Origin: Plesiomonas shigelloides
Lineage (GTDB): Bacteria > Pseudomonadota > Gammaproteobacteria > Enterobacterales > CAMTGL01
Direction of reading: 5' to 3'
Length of the DNA: 64,000 nt
Assembly (NCBI RefSeq): GCF_900087055.1
Contig: NZ_LT575468.1
Location: 2,979,773-3,043,772, forward strand
Within the stretch, counting starts at the first letter, position 1. The number at the start of each line of letters is the position of its first letter. A program made the position numbers and the translations under genes. Under the pieces are notes generated by a model. It was given only the letters and a program-made list of their open reading frames with translations. It made no database searches and was not told where the DNA came from. Shown here one piece after another: positions 44,802-54,484 of this stretch.

Positions 44802-44838
44802 AAAAAAAACGGCGGTCCTGATGGACTGCCGTTTTTGT
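44802..44838. terminator. Bidirectional terminator between mscM and epmA
   Basis: AAAACGGCGGTCC/GGACTGCCGTTTT with tetraloop and one mismatch, with A-run left and T-run right. It lies close to the epmA stop but about 200 bases from the mscM stop. Confidence 0.85.
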
Positions 44839-44883
44839 CTGCTCGCTATCAATAAACGATAAATTATCGCGCTTCAGCAACAC

Positions 44884-45858
44884 TCACGCGATCGAAACCG
44901 GAAACGCCATCACTTCGCTGATATCTTCGGCATTTACTGCCACCATCAGCAAACGTTCAACGCCCAGCGCAACCCCTGAGCAATCCGGCATACCGGCGGC
45001 CACGGCGGCCATCAGACGCTCATCAATGGGGTAAGTCGGTAAGTTACGTGCCGCCCGCTTGATATTTTCCTGCTCTAAGCGTTTGCGCAGCTCTTCAATG
45101 TCACTCAGCTCATGGAAGCCGTCTGCCAGCTCCATGGCGTGATAAAACACCTGAAAACGCTCAGCAACGCGGTGATCTTCCGAGCTGATTTGCGCCAGCT
45201 CCGCCTGATTGGCTGGGAAGTGATACACAAAAACCGGTTTCTCTTGGCCCAGATTCGGCACCACTTCGCGCTGGAACAGCACGTGCAGCAGGCAATCGCG
45301 CTCTTCCCCTTCTAGCAGATCTGTTAGCCCTTTAGCTTCAACCAGCTCAGCCAACACCGCTTTATCTGCTGACAGCGGGTCAATATCCAAATGACGCAAG
45401 AAGGCTTGCTGATAAGAAAGACTTTCCGCCGGTTCACAGTCGAGGATCTGCTGCAGCAGATCGTCCACTTCATTCATCAGACGGTACATATCAAAGCACG
45501 GCCGGTACCATTCCAAGATGGTAAATTCCGGATTATGTCGGCTATCGGCATCCTTGTTACGAAATGAGCGACCTAACTGGAAAATCGGACCGCTTCCCGC
45601 GGCCAGCAGGCGTTTCATGTGATATTCAGGATTGGTGACCAGATACAGTTTCTGGCTCTCACAATCATCACAGCCTTGGTATTCCAGTTGAAACGGAAAT
45701 TGGTATACATCCGCTAAGGTAGTCTGACTCATTGCCGGCGTTTCGACTTCCAGCACACCCCGATCAGCAAAGAAACGACGCACATCTGCCAGCATGGAGG
45801 CACGCTTTAGCAGATTGCTCATTGGCGCTGAAGGCTGCCAGTTCACCGATTCGCTCAT
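44884..45858 (-). CDS. epmA: Elongation factor P--(R)-beta-lysine ligase EpmA
   Basis: Lysyl-tRNA-synthetase-like enzyme that attaches beta-lysine to EF-P, which helps ribosomes at polyproline stretches; 324 residues. Class II aaRS core without the anticodon-binding domain: motif 1 region ([10 protein letters not shown]), motif 2 ([26 protein letters not shown]) and motif 3 ([11 protein letters not shown]). It is divergent from frdA, as in E. coli. Its partners efp and epmB, which lie nearby in E. coli, are not in this window. Confidence 0.96.
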   Translation of the reverse strand: MSESVNWQPSAPMSNLLKRASMLADVRRFFADRGVLEVETPAMSQTTLADVYQFPFQLEYQGCDDCESQKLYLVTNPEYHMKRLLAAGSGPIFQLGRSFRNKDADSRHNPEFTILEWYRPCFDMYRLMNEVDDLLQQILDCEPAESLSYQQAFLRHLDIDPLSADKAVLAELVEAKGLTDLLEGEERDCLLHVLFQREVVPNLGQEKPVFVYHFPANQAELAQISSEDHRVAERFQVFYHAMELADGFHELSDIEELRKRLEQENIKRAARNLPTYPIDERLMAAVAAGMPDCSGVALGVERLLMVAVNAEDISEVMAFPVSIA

Positions 45859-46250
45859 GATTTCCTCTGGATAAACACTCGTAATTGGTGCCGCAGTCTA
45901 CCCGCGAGTCCGTCATCAGACAAATCCTTGGCGGCATTTCCTCTGTCTGGCCGTCATTTAAATGTAAAAATTCCGCCGTGGGGTTTCGCTTTAGTGAAAA
46001 AATGAAGCACTAATGTAAATTAATTCTTAAATTCACTATTTTTGTGACTCCGTGCGGTTTTTTGCGCTCGATCACGAAATCAAATCTTGCTCACTCTTTC
46101 GAGTGAGTAAACTCTCAAAACAGGTAACTAAATCAAGTTTTGTTACAGGTGCGATGACTACAATAGCCGCGCTGAAACCGAGGATTTCCCCCTTATTTAT
46201 TTTTTTTAATCCCGACGACTATAATTTGTCCAATATTTCGGAGGAATGCT
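45859..46250 (+). promoter_or_regulatory. epmA-frdA divergent control region with possible FNR-dependent promoter
   Basis: No gene is visible. A TACAAT -10 hexamer (46159-46164) predicts a start near 46171. The segment GGTAACTAAATCAA (46123-46136) is centred exactly 41.5 bases upstream; its right half ATCAA is a perfect FNR half-site and its left half is poor. This is the class II activator position. A TCACTC/GAGTGA hairpin lies at 46091-46106. FNR control of frd is known in E. coli. Confidence 0.45.
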
Positions 46251-48044
46251 GTGCAGACCTTTACCGCAGACATCGCTATCATTGGTGCGGGTGGTGCGGG
46301 CTTGCGTGCCGCAATTGCCGCAGCCGAAGCCAACCCTAATCTGAAGATCGCGTTGGTATCCAAGGTATACCCTATGCGCAGTCACACCGTTGCAGCCGAA
46401 GGTGGCTCCGCAGCGGTAGCACTGGATCATGACAGCTACGACAACCACTTCAACGATACCGTATCCGGTGGTGATTGGCTGTGTGAACAAGACGTAGTCG
46501 AATACTTCGTTAAACACTCACCGATTGAGATGACCCAACTGGAGCAGTGGGGTTGTCCGTGGAGCCGTCGTCCGGATGGTTCTGTAAACGTACGTCGCTT
46601 CGGCGGTATGAAAATTGAGCGTACTTGGTTTGCTGCGGATAAGTCCGGCTTCCATATGCTGCATACCCTGTTCCAGACGTCTATCCAATATCCACAAATC
46701 CAGCGCTTTGACGAGCACTTCGTACTGGACCTGCTGGTAGACAACGGCGAAGCCCGTGGTCTGGTCGCAATGAACATGATGGAAGGTACACTGGTACAGA
46801 TCCGCGCCAACAGCGTGATCCTGGCTACCGGTGGTGCCGGCCGTGTTTACCGTTACAACACCAACGGCGGTATCGTAACTGGTGATGGTATGGCGATGGC
46901 TTACCGTCATGGCGTACCTCTGCGTGACATGGAATTCGTTCAGTACCACCCAACCGGTCTGCCGGGCTCAGGTATCCTGATGACCGAAGGCTGCCGTGGT
47001 GAAGGTGGTATTCTGGTGAACAAAGACGGCTACCGTTACCTGCAAGACTACGGTCTGGGACCAGAAACCCCAGTCGGTCAGCCGAAGAACAAGTACATGG
47101 AACTGGGTCCACGTGACAAAGTTTCTCAGGCGTTCTGGCACGAGTGGCGCGCAGGCCGCACCATCTCTACCCCTCTGGGCGATGCGGTACATCTGGACCT
47201 GCGTCACCTGGGTGCTAAGTACCTCAACGAGCGTCTGCCGTTCATCTGTGAACTGGCGAAAGCTTACGTGGGCGTGGATCCGGTTAAAGAGCCAATCCCA
47301 GTACGTCCAGCCGTACACTACACCATGGGTGGTATCGAAACCGATAACCAGTGCGAAACCCGCATCAAGGGTCTGTTCGCAGTGGGTGAGTGTTCTTCTG
47401 TGGGTCTGCACGGTGCGAACCGTCTGGGTTCTAACTCACTGGCTGAAATCGTGGTATTCGGTCGTCTGGCCGGTGAAAATGCCGTGGCACGCGCCGCTGA
47501 AATGGGCGAAGCCAACGATGCAGCTCTGAATGCACAAGCCAAAGACATCGAAAACCGTCTGCACAGCGTTCTGAATCAGGAAGGTAATGAGTCCTGGTCG
47601 AAGATCCGTGACGAGATGGGCATGTCTATGGAAGAAGGTTGCGGTATCTACCGTACCGAAGATCTGATGCAAGCCACCGTTGATAAGCTGGCTGAGCTGA
47701 AAGAACGTATCAAGAAAGTGTCTATCAAAGACCGCTCCAGTGTGTTCAACACTGATCTGCTGTACGCCATCGAAGTGGGTTACAGCCTGGACGTGGCCGA
47801 TGCCATGGCGAACTCTGCGCTGGCGCGTAAAGAGTCTCGTGGTGCGCACCAGCGTCTGGACGAAGGCTATACCGAGCGTGATGACGTGAACTTCCTGAAG
47901 CATACTCTGGCCTTCCGTAGCGAAGACGGCGGCGCGCCGCGTCTGGAATACAGCGATGTATGCATCACCAAGTCCCAGCCTGCCAAGCGTGTATACGGCG
48001 CTGAAGCAGAAGACCAAGAAAAGCAGAAGAAGGAGCAGGCATAA
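46251..48044 (+). CDS. frdA: Fumarate reductase flavoprotein subunit
   Basis: Catalytic subunit that reduces fumarate to succinate in anaerobic respiration, 597 residues. The Rossmann motif [17 protein letters not shown], the covalent FAD histidine (His45 in [10 protein letters not shown]), [21 protein letters not shown] and the active-site Arg region [14 protein letters not shown] are intact. Translation starts at GTG 46251 with GGAGGA 7 bases upstream. Its stop overlaps the frdB start (TAATG). Codon use is more biased than in neighbouring genes, which fits high expression. Confidence 0.98.
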   Translation: MQTFTADIAIIGAGGAGLRAAIAAAEANPNLKIALVSKVYPMRSHTVAAEGGSAAVALDHDSYDNHFNDTVSGGDWLCEQDVVEYFVKHSPIEMTQLEQWGCPWSRRPDGSVNVRRFGGMKIERTWFAADKSGFHMLHTLFQTSIQYPQIQRFDEHFVLDLLVDNGEARGLVAMNMMEGTLVQIRANSVILATGGAGRVYRYNTNGGIVTGDGMAMAYRHGVPLRDMEFVQYHPTGLPGSGILMTEGCRGEGGILVNKDGYRYLQDYGLGPETPVGQPKNKYMELGPRDKVSQAFWHEWRAGRTISTPLGDAVHLDLRHLGAKYLNERLPFICELAKAYVGVDPVKEPIPVRPAVHYTMGGIETDNQCETRIKGLFAVGECSSVGLHGANRLGSNSLAEIVVFGRLAGENAVARAAEMGEANDAALNAQAKDIENRLHSVLNQEGNESWSKIRDEMGMSMEEGCGIYRTEDLMQATVDKLAELKERIKKVSIKDRSSVFNTDLLYAIEVGYSLDVADAMANSALARKESRGAHQRLDEGYTERDDVNFLKHTLAFRSEDGGAPRLEYSDVCITKSQPAKRVYGAEAEDQEKQKKEQA

Positions 48045-48778
48045 TGGCAAGCCGTACTCTGAAGATGGAAGTGATGCGCTACAATCCTGAACAGGATACC
48101 GCGCCTTATTTCCAGACCTTTGATGTACCTTACGACAACGCCACTTCCCTGCTGGATGCGTTAGGCTATATCAAAGACAACCTCGACAGCGATCTGTCTT
48201 ACCGTTGGTCCTGCCGTATGGCCATCTGCGGCTCTTGCGGCATGATGGTTAACAACGTGCCTAAGCTGGCTTGTAAGACTTTCCTGCGTGACTACGCCGA
48301 CGAAGGCATGCGCATCGAAGCGCTGGCCAACTTCCCGATCGAGCGTGACCTGGTGGTTGACATGACTCACTTCATCGAGAGTCTGGAATCCATCAAGCCA
48401 TACATCATCGGTAATGACCGTAAAGTGTCTGAAGGTCCAAACGTTCAGACCCCGGCTCAGCTGGAGAAATACCGTCAGTTCTCTATGTGCATCAACTGTG
48501 GTCTGTGCTACGCAGCTTGCCCACAGTTTGGCCTGAACCCAGAGTTCGTAGGTCCTGGTGTACTGGCACTGGCACAGCGTTACAACACTGACAGCCGTGA
48601 CCACGGTCAAGCTGAGCGTATGCCAGTTCTGAACGGCAAAAACGGTGTGTGGAGCTGTACGTTCGTCGGTTATTGCTCTGAAGTGTGTCCGAAGCACGTT
48701 GACCCAGCCGCTGCTATCCAGCAGGGCAAGGTAGAAAGTGCCAAAGACTTCATGATCGCCATGCTGAAGCCACAGTGA
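48044..48778 (+). CDS. frdB: Fumarate reductase iron-sulfur subunit
   Basis: Carries electrons from menaquinol in FrdCD to FrdA, 244 residues. The plant-ferredoxin-like [2Fe-2S] domain has [14 protein letters not shown] and a distal Cys in KLAC; the [4Fe-4S] and [3Fe-4S] clusters use [12 protein letters not shown] and [17 protein letters not shown]. Overlaps frdA by one base, indicating translational coupling. Confidence 0.98.
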   Translation: MASRTLKMEVMRYNPEQDTAPYFQTFDVPYDNATSLLDALGYIKDNLDSDLSYRWSCRMAICGSCGMMVNNVPKLACKTFLRDYADEGMRIEALANFPIERDLVVDMTHFIESLESIKPYIIGNDRKVSEGPNVQTPAQLEKYRQFSMCINCGLCYAACPQFGLNPEFVGPGVLALAQRYNTDSRDHGQAERMPVLNGKNGVWSCTFVGYCSEVCPKHVDPAAAIQQGKVESAKDFMIAMLKPQ

Positions 48779-48786
48779 GGAAAGAA

Positions 48787-49185
48787 ATGAGCACTATCTC
48801 CAAACGTAAACCTTATGTTCGCGAGATGAAAGCGAACTGGTGGCAGAAACTGGGCTTTTACAAGTTCTACATGATCCGTGAAGGCAGCGCTGTACCAACC
48901 GTATGGTTCGGTCTGGTTCTGCTGTACGGCATGTTTGCTCTGCGCGGTGGTGTAGACAGCTGGTATAGCTTTGTCGGCTTCCTGCAAAACCCTATCGTTC
49001 TGCTGCTGAACCTGATTGCTCTGGGTATGACCCTGCTGCACACCGCAACCTGGTTCAACCTGGCACCGAAGGCACAGATGATCATCATTAATGATGAAAA
49101 ACTGCCTGAGAGCAAAATTGTTAAAGCACTGTGGGCAGTAATGGTGGCATTCACTATTTTTGCCCTGGCTATCGTACTGATTTAA
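48787..49185 (+). CDS. frdC: Fumarate reductase membrane anchor subunit C
   Basis: Menaquinol-binding anchor of 132 residues with three membrane helices (about 30-50, 65-85, 110-130). KRKPYVREMKANWWQKLGFYKFYMIREGSAVPT at the N-terminus matches FrdC. The ATG at 48787 follows GAGGAAAG; an in-frame GTG at 48775 overlapping frdB is less likely. No heme-ligand pattern is expected in this type. Confidence 0.96.
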   Translation: MSTISKRKPYVREMKANWWQKLGFYKFYMIREGSAVPTVWFGLVLLYGMFALRGGVDSWYSFVGFLQNPIVLLLNLIALGMTLLHTATWFNLAPKAQMIIINDEKLPESKIVKALWAVMVAFTIFALAIVLI

Positions 49186-49197
49186 GGAAGGAAGAGG

Positions 49198-49557
49198 ATG
49201 AAACCATCAATCCCTCAGCGTTCTGACGAACCGGTATTTTGGGGCCTGTTCGGTGCGGGCGGTATGTGGAGCGCCATCGTTTCTCCGGTGATCATCCTGC
49301 TGGTCGGCATTATGCTGCCACTGGGTATGCTGCCGGATGGCGCGATGAGCTACGAGCGCGTACTGGGCTTTGCTCAGAGCATCATCGGTCGTCTGTTCAT
49401 GCTGGGTATGCTGATCCTGCCTATCTGGTGTGGTATGCACCGTATCCACCACGCGATGCACGATCTGAAAGTGCACGTACCGGCGGGTAAACTGGTGTTT
49501 TACGGTCTGTCTGCGATCTACAGCCTGCTGGCGCTGATCGTGGTATTCACGCTGTAA
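49198..49557 (+). CDS. frdD: Fumarate reductase membrane anchor subunit D
   Basis: Second membrane anchor, 119 residues with three helices (about 17-45, 58-82, 98-118). [20 protein letters not shown] and [13 protein letters not shown] match FrdD; the latter lies near the quinol site. The start has AAGGAAGGAAGAGG upstream. A terminator ends the operon. Confidence 0.96.
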   Translation: MKPSIPQRSDEPVFWGLFGAGGMWSAIVSPVIILLVGIMLPLGMLPDGAMSYERVLGFAQSIIGRLFMLGMLILPIWCGMHRIHHAMHDLKVHVPAGKLVFYGLSAIYSLLALIVVFTL

Positions 49558-49634
49558 TCCTACTAGCGAGGCGAAACGTGCTGGCCACGGTTCGCCTCGA
49601 CATGCGTTCGATATCCGCGCGATCTCCGTGAGAG

Positions 49635-49670
49635 ATAAAAATACCCGGCATCGCCGGGTATTTTTTTATC
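49635..49670 (+). terminator. Terminator of frdABCD
   Basis: AAAAATACCCGGC, loop ATC, GCCGGGTATTTTTTT. A strong stem with long T-run about 80 bases after frdD. The symmetric A-run could let it act in both directions. Confidence 0.9.
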
Positions 49671-49771
49671 CTTATCCTTGCTATACCTAAACCAGAGATA
49701 CTGAAAGTTGTACGGCACTGATTCTGTGCATGACTCTCATCTTGCTTAGGCATTTTGCTAAGGATAGGCCA

Positions 49772-50344
49772 ATGCTGTCACCTCGCTTCCTGCTCTCCGC
49801 CGCCACCTTGTGGTTAACCGCACTGTTAACCGCTTGTACGCAAGTTCCGCCCGGTGCCAAGCCGATTCAACAACTGGATCTAACGCGCTATCAAGGTACG
49901 TGGTACGAAATTGCGCGCCTCGACCACTCGTTCGAGCGCGGCCTGACTCACGTCACAGCCGACTATCTGCCGCGTGATGATGGCGGGATCCGCGTCATCA
50001 ACCGTGGGTTTGATCCCGCGAAACAGCGCTGGCAAGTTGCCGAGGGCAAAGCCTATTCACTGGCGCCCGATATGCCGGGCTCACTGAAAGTCTCCTTTTT
50101 CGGCCCGTTTTACGGCGGCTACCATATCCTTAAGCTGTCTGACGACTACCGCTATGCGCTGATCAGCGGCCCGAACCATGAATACCTGTGGATCTTGGCC
50201 CGCACGCCAACTCTGCCCGCCGCCGAGCTCGACGCACTCTTACAGCAAGCCAAAGCGGCCGGTTTTGCCACCGACGCCCTGATTTTTACCGACCAGCGCA
50301 CTCCGCGACCACAAAGTGAACCGGCAAGCACACCAGCATCCTAA
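49772..50344 (+). CDS. blc: Outer-membrane lipoprotein Blc (bacterial lipocalin)
   Basis: Lipocalin that binds lysophospholipids or fatty acids at the outer membrane, 190 residues. A lipoprotein signal ends in LLTAC with Cys22 as the lipidated residue. The lipocalin fingerprint YQGTWYEIARLDHSFERG is followed by beta-strands and FFGPFYGGYHILKL. The preferred ATG at 49772 has AAGGATAGG upstream; the frame runs 14 codons earlier. The C-terminal tail (PRPQSEPASTPAS) is longer than in E. coli. Same position beside frd and sugE as in E. coli, but ampC is absent. Confidence 0.93.
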   Translation: MLSPRFLLSAATLWLTALLTACTQVPPGAKPIQQLDLTRYQGTWYEIARLDHSFERGLTHVTADYLPRDDGGIRVINRGFDPAKQRWQVAEGKAYSLAPDMPGSLKVSFFGPFYGGYHILKLSDDYRYALISGPNHEYLWILARTPTLPAAELDALLQQAKAAGFATDALIFTDQRTPRPQSEPASTPAS

Positions 50345-50502
50345 ACCAAGCGACAGCGCCGCGCGCCAGTCATCCCTTGCCAGACAAGGATAAAACAGGC
50401 ATCGCGGCGCACTCACCGACATCAATAATAAAGTTCAGAAATGGTGGCCATCAGCAGTGGGGAATCCACCACCGGACCGGTCAACGAAGATATTCGCGCA
50501 AC

Positions 50503-50817
50503 TCAACTACTGAATTTCAGCCCCAAGATCCCGCACACAATCAGCACCAAACTGCCGACCCGCACCAAAGAGGCGGACTCGCCAAACAAAATGATGCCCA
50601 TGATGGCCGTTCCGACCGCGCCGATACCAGTCCACACCGCATAAGCGCTGCCTGCCGGTAACTGACGCATCGCCATCGCTAGCAACACCATGCTGCCACT
50701 GATGGTTAAGGCAAAAATCACCGTCGGCAACGGACGGCTAAACCCATGGCTGGCTTTTAAGGCCAGCGCCCAACACACTTCAAAGATACCTGCAATCACT
50801 AGGTATACCCACGCCAT
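50503..50817 (-). CDS. sugE: Guanidinium exporter Gdx (SugE), SMR family
   Basis: Four-helix small multidrug resistance protein that exchanges guanidinium for protons, 104 residues. The membrane-embedded Glu13 in [21 protein letters not shown] is the substrate and proton site of SugE/Gdx members. [16 protein letters not shown] is represented by [22 protein letters not shown]. The ATG at 50817 is preceded by GGAGGAG, and upstream lies a guanidine-II riboswitch, which independently supports a guanidinium substrate. Confidence 0.96.
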   Translation of the reverse strand: MAWVYLVIAGIFEVCWALALKASHGFSRPLPTVIFALTISGSMVLLAMAMRQLPAGSAYAVWTGIGAVGTAIMGIILFGESASLVRVGSLVLIVCGILGLKFSS

Positions 50818-50839
50818 AGTCCTACACTCCTCCATGGCA

Positions 50840-50893
50840 TTCTTCGGGGTCGTCCCCATACGAAAGGCAGTCATACCGGGTCGTCCCGGGACT
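50840..50893 (-). promoter_or_regulatory. Guanidine-II (mini-ykkC) riboswitch of sugE
   Basis: The minus-strand leader holds two hairpins with identical ACGA loops: CCGGG-ACGA-CCCGG (50876-50889) and GGGG-ACGA-CCCC (50846-50857), joined by an 18-base linker. Paired hairpins with ACGR loops define mini-ykkC RNA, which binds guanidine. The second hairpin lies about 12 bases before the GGAGGAG ribosome-binding site, so control is probably translational. Confidence 0.92.
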
Positions 50894-50933
50894 GAATAGA
50901 CAACGTGCGACTCTGGGCCGCACGAGAAAGAAA

Positions 50934-52142
50934 CTAGCAATGCTGACGCGAAGAGTCGAGGTCGCTAGGTAGATTGCGCCGGCGCAGCGCATAAAGCAAG
51001 CCGGGGATCAGTAACAAGGCGGCCACCGCTGCGGCCACTACTGCTGGCCAGTTGCCGCTTCCCCACCAGTACAGCAGATAAAAACCGCCAGCGGCAGAGC
51101 CAAAATAGTAGAACATTAAATACAGCGCGCTGGCCATCGCACGCCCTTCACCGGCATGCTTACCGACCCATGCGCTGGCTAATGAGTGCAGCAGGAAAAA
51201 ACCGATACTATTAATCAACAGTCCGGCAATGATCACCCACAGCTGCAAACTCAACGTCAGCAATGTGCCACCCAGCAAACACCCTACGCCCAGCGCCATC
51301 CCCGCCGGAACTGAATAACGTACGCTCCAATGGCCGGCTAAACTGGCCGACACCGTGCCGCTTAAATAGCATAAAAACAGCAATGACAACGCACTGGCTG
51401 GCAGATGCCACGGCGCGCCGTGTAAGCGAAAAGTCAGTACCGAAAACAGATTGATGAAAATACCAAACGCCAGCATGCTGATTAAAAACACCGGCCACAG
51501 ATAAGGATTGCGTAGGTGGCGCAACAAGGTGCCAAACAGTGCGCGCGGCCGTAAGGCTTGTGCACGAAAATGCTGCGGTTTAGGTAATAACATGGCCACC
51601 AGCGACACGCCAGCCGCGGTGAGTAGCGCCAGAGTCCACACCGTGGCTTCAATGCCAAACCACTGTGACATCCCTCCGCCAATCAAACGCCCCGCAATTC
51701 CGCCCACCGAATTGGCGGCCACATAACTGCCCACCGCCCGCATAAAGGCTTTGGACTCAAACTCTTCGGCCATGTAGGCCACCGCCACGGCAGGAAAACC
51801 GGCCAGCCCAATGCCTTGAATCACCCGCAGCACAATCCAGCTGCTGAGACTCTGCGCCAACAGCAGCGCCAGCGCCGTCCCTAACGACAGCCCTAAGCTA
51901 CACAGCATGATGCGACGCCGACCGAGCGCATCGGCGGCGATCGCCCACGGCAGCAAACTCAGGCTTAACCCGAGCGACGCGCCAGCAAAGATGCCATTCA
52001 CCTCGCTAGCACTGGCACCGAACTGCGCCGCCAGCAGCGGCAACATCGGTTGTGGTGCGTACAAATTACAAAAGACCAGAAAAGAGGATAACGCCAGCGC
52101 GGCGGTGGCGCGCCGGTAATCGCGGCTTCCCTGCGTGATCAT
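50934..52142 (-). CDS. MFS transporter (YnfM/arabinose-efflux-like)
   Basis: A 402-residue major facilitator with twelve predicted membrane helices. The loop 2-3 motif appears as [15 protein letters not shown], with [23 protein letters not shown] in helix 4-5, a pattern of drug- or sugar-efflux DHA1 carriers such as YnfM. Substrate cannot be read from sequence. It ends about 40 bases before the sugE riboswitch and on the same strand, with a CGTGCG/CGCACG hairpin between them (50904-50924). It is divergent from a membrane-protein gene. Confidence 0.85.
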   Translation of the reverse strand: MITQGSRDYRRATAALALSSFLVFCNLYAPQPMLPLLAAQFGASASEVNGIFAGASLGLSLSLLPWAIAADALGRRRIMLCSLGLSLGTALALLLAQSLSSWIVLRVIQGIGLAGFPAVAVAYMAEEFESKAFMRAVGSYVAANSVGGIAGRLIGGGMSQWFGIEATVWTLALLTAAGVSLVAMLLPKPQHFRAQALRPRALFGTLLRHLRNPYLWPVFLISMLAFGIFINLFSVLTFRLHGAPWHLPASALSLLFLCYLSGTVSASLAGHWSVRYSVPAGMALGVGCLLGGTLLTLSLQLWVIIAGLLINSIGFFLLHSLASAWVGKHAGEGRAMASALYLMFYYFGSAAGGFYLLYWWGSGNWPAVVAAAVAALLLIPGLLYALRRRNLPSDLDSSRQHC

Positions 52143-52281
52143 GTTGTGTCCTTACCTCGGGGCGACCGATACTTTCAGTGCGCCAAATCACTGCACCCAG
52201 TCCGTCACTATAATGGTTATAATCTCAGCAGAATATGCGTCAGGGCAGATTTTACCGATTCCGCTCTCACCACAAGGAACG

Positions 52282-53358
52282 ATGATGCCACACACGACTC
52301 CCGTGACCACGCCTGAACAAGACGAACGGCCACGTCCGCTCACGCCGCAACTGCTGAGCGCGGCCGAGCAGCAACAGATCCTGCAACCCGGACAAGCCGC
52401 GGCGCTATGGCAGTTTGTCTGCCAACAAGCACCGACGCCGAGCCCGCGTTTTACTATCGCGCAGGTGCTGTACACCTTAGGCGGCTTGCTGGCGATTGGC
52501 GCGATGACCGTCTTTATGCAGCAAAGTTGGTCACGCTTTGGCCCACTGACCTACAGCGCGTTGTCCGCCGCTTTACTGCTGATTGCGTTACTGTTAGCTG
52601 AAGTGCTGCACCGGCGTCGCTACCCATTGCCAGCGGCCTTATGCGCTACGGTCGTGATGCTGACCGCGCCGCTGATTTTACTCGGATTACAAATGCATTG
52701 GGGATGGTGGGATGATCCGCACACCCGTCTACCGCTGTTTTATCTCGATTATCCGGGCATGGCCGATCAGCGTTGGTTATCGTTGGAGGTGCTCGGTTTG
52801 CTGGCCGGCCTTGCGATGGTGTGGCGCTACCGCGCGCCACTGTTGATGCTGCCACTGAGTTTACTGCTGTGGGTCACGCTGCTGCATAACGCGCTCGATC
52901 TGTTGAGTTGGTGGCATAGCGGCTGGCGTCGTCAGTGTCTGCTGTCACTGCTGATTGGCGTGGGTATGTTGGGGATCGCCGGCTGGCTGGATCATCGCTA
53001 TCGGCGTCAGCCCGATTATGCTCACTGGTGGTATGTCAGTGCGCTGACCATCAGTTGGACTAGCCTGACCTTGCTCGACAGTCACAGCGAGCTGGGGCGC
53101 TTTATTTACTGCTTGCTGAATTTAGGCCTGATGCTGCTGGGGCCGCTGTTGAATCGACGGGTATTTACCCTGTATGGCACGCTGGGTGTGTTTGCCTATT
53201 TTGGCTATCTGGCATGGTCACTGTTTGCAGACAGCACGCTGTTCCCGTTTATTCTGTGCGCGGCAGGGCTGTTGGTGATTGGCCTTGGCGTCAAATGGCA
53301 GCAGCATGAGGTGGCGATTGCCAATTGGGTGCGCCGCCGCTTGCATCTGGATGCCTAA
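52282..53358 (+). CDS. Polytopic membrane protein, DUF2157-like
   Basis: A 358-residue integral membrane protein of unknown function. A hydrophilic N-terminus (about 1-65) carrying TPQLLSAAEQQQILQPGQAAALWQFV precedes about nine or ten hydrophobic helices, beginning with FTIAQVLYTLGGLLAIGAMTVF, the start pattern of DUF2157-type proteins. Two tandem ATGs (52282, 52285) follow AAGGA. It is rich in Leu and Trp and ends with a basic tail. Divergent from the MFS gene; no partner suggests a role. Confidence 0.65.
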   Translation: MMPHTTPVTTPEQDERPRPLTPQLLSAAEQQQILQPGQAAALWQFVCQQAPTPSPRFTIAQVLYTLGGLLAIGAMTVFMQQSWSRFGPLTYSALSAALLLIALLLAEVLHRRRYPLPAALCATVVMLTAPLILLGLQMHWGWWDDPHTRLPLFYLDYPGMADQRWLSLEVLGLLAGLAMVWRYRAPLLMLPLSLLLWVTLLHNALDLLSWWHSGWRRQCLLSLLIGVGMLGIAGWLDHRYRRQPDYAHWWYVSALTISWTSLTLLDSHSELGRFIYCLLNLGLMLLGPLLNRRVFTLYGTLGVFAYFGYLAWSLFADSTLFPFILCAAGLLVIGLGVKWQQHEVAIANWVRRRLHLDA

Positions 53359-53400
53359 GCGCGACTAGACCGTAAATTGCTACAGACGCTGCAAAAATTA

Positions 53401-53423
53401 TAGCCCCGCGTATGCGGGGCTAT
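53401..53423. terminator. Strong hairpin between the DUF2157-like gene and ppnP
   Basis: TAGCCCCGC, loop GTAT, GCGGGGCTA. On the minus strand it is followed by TAATTTTT, so it most likely terminates ppnP; on the plus strand the T-tract is missing. Confidence 0.65.
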
Positions 53424-53558
53424 GCAATCGAGCCACTATCGTTTATGCGAATCGGTCTGTATCTCGGCGTGTGTATCTAGACGTATGCCACGCTCATTGG
53501 CGCGGCTTATCAGATGACTAGTGACTCGCTCATGACTTGTTGCATTGCTCAGCTCAGC

Positions 53559-53843
53559 TTAGCCACCAAACTGGCACAAATAGGCAGTATCTTGCGCCAC
53601 TTGCAGATCAAAGGCGCTGTCACCAGGGACATGAAACTCACTGCCGGCCGCAAAGGTCTGCCACACATCGCTACCCGGCAGACGCACCGTCAGCGCGCCA
53701 CGCAGCACCACCATCACTTCCGGCGCGCCGGTATTAAAGCGGTACTCGCCCGGTGCCATCACACCAACGGTAGCCCGACGCTCACCATCTTGAAAACCGA
53801 TGGATTTAACCTGCCCAGCAAAATAGTCGTTCACTTCCAGCAT
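53559..53843 (-). CDS. ppnP: Pyrimidine/purine nucleoside phosphorylase PpnP
   Basis: Small cupin enzyme (formerly YaiE) that phosphorolyses several nucleosides to base and ribose-1-phosphate, 94 residues. The N-terminus [17 protein letters not shown], the [25 protein letters not shown] core and [17 protein letters not shown] match the family closely. Single gene; a hairpin 137 bases downstream may be its terminator. Confidence 0.93.
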   Translation of the reverse strand: MLEVNDYFAGQVKSIGFQDGERRATVGVMAPGEYRFNTGAPEVMVVLRGALTVRLPGSDVWQTFAAGSEFHVPGDSAFDLQVAQDTAYLCQFGG

Positions 53844-53957
53844 GTTGTTACTCTCCCTGTCAAAATGGCTCGGCTAATCCCAAGCCTGCAGTCGGCAGCA
53901 TACCGGTGATTTTTTGTTCTGACTAGATAAAAACCACGCCGCAAAACCCGTGTCCGG

Positions 53958-54311
53958 TTAGCCCATAATCTTATCGCGAAACATGAAGAACACCGCCCCC
54001 AGCAGACATAAACCGGCCCAGACAAAGTCCATCCGAAACGGCTCTTTCAGGTAGTACAACGAGAACGGCACAAATACCGACAGCGAAATCACCTCTTGGA
54101 TGATTTTAAGCTGCCCAGGCGATGCGACGGTATAACCAATGCGATTAGCCGGCACTTGCAGCAAATATTCAAACAAGGCAATGCCCCAACTAATCAGTGC
54201 AGCAAACAACCAAGGTTTATGGGCGAAGTTTTTCAGGTGGCCATACCAAGCAAAGGTCATAAAGATATTGCTCAGACACAACAGGCCTATGGTTGTTACC
54301 AGCGGCGGCAT
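53958..54311 (-). CDS. DMT-family membrane protein, DUF486
   Basis: A 117-residue four-helix membrane protein of the drug/metabolite transporter fold. SNIFMTFAWYGHLK, ISWGIALFEYLLQVPANRIGY and KIIQEVISLSVFVPFS...LKEP are the DUF486 marks. Function unknown; it may act as a dimer like SMR proteins. It lies between ppnP and an entericidin gene on the same strand. Confidence 0.88.
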   Translation of the reverse strand: MPPLVTTIGLLCLSNIFMTFAWYGHLKNFAHKPWLFAALISWGIALFEYLLQVPANRIGYTVASPGQLKIIQEVISLSVFVPFSLYYLKEPFRMDFVWAGLCLLGAVFFMFRDKIMG

Positions 54312-54352
54312 AACATTCCTTTTTTAACGGTGTACTTCAACAATTAACGGCC

Positions 54353-54484
54353 TTAATCGACAGCGCGCTGAATAGAGCTACCTAATTTTTGCACATCACG
54401 ACCAAACCCTTTGGTGGTCTCACAACCGGAGGTCAAAAATGCCAGCAGTAACGGTACAACTAGCCAGATCATACGTGGTTTCAT
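54353..54484 (-). CDS. Entericidin-type small lipoprotein (EcnA/EcnB)
   Basis: A 43-residue lipoprotein. Signal MKPRMIWLVVPLLLAFLTSGC gives lipidation at Cys21, and the mature part ETTKGFGRDVQKLGSSIQRAVD is the amphipathic helix of entericidins (compare TARGFGEDIKHLGNSISRAAS in EcnA). The ATG follows GAGGATAACC. Located near sugE and groEL as in E. coli. EcnA and EcnB act as an antidote/toxin pair in E. coli; only one copy is present here, so it cannot be assigned to either. Confidence 0.88.
   Translation of the reverse strand: MKPRMIWLVVPLLLAFLTSGCETTKGFGRDVQKLGSSIQRAVD

Noticed and set aside
44690-44838. A RyhB homologue
   Set aside because: The conserved core GACATTGCTCACATTGCTT was not found. 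The candidate RNA is kept only as an unnamed possibility.
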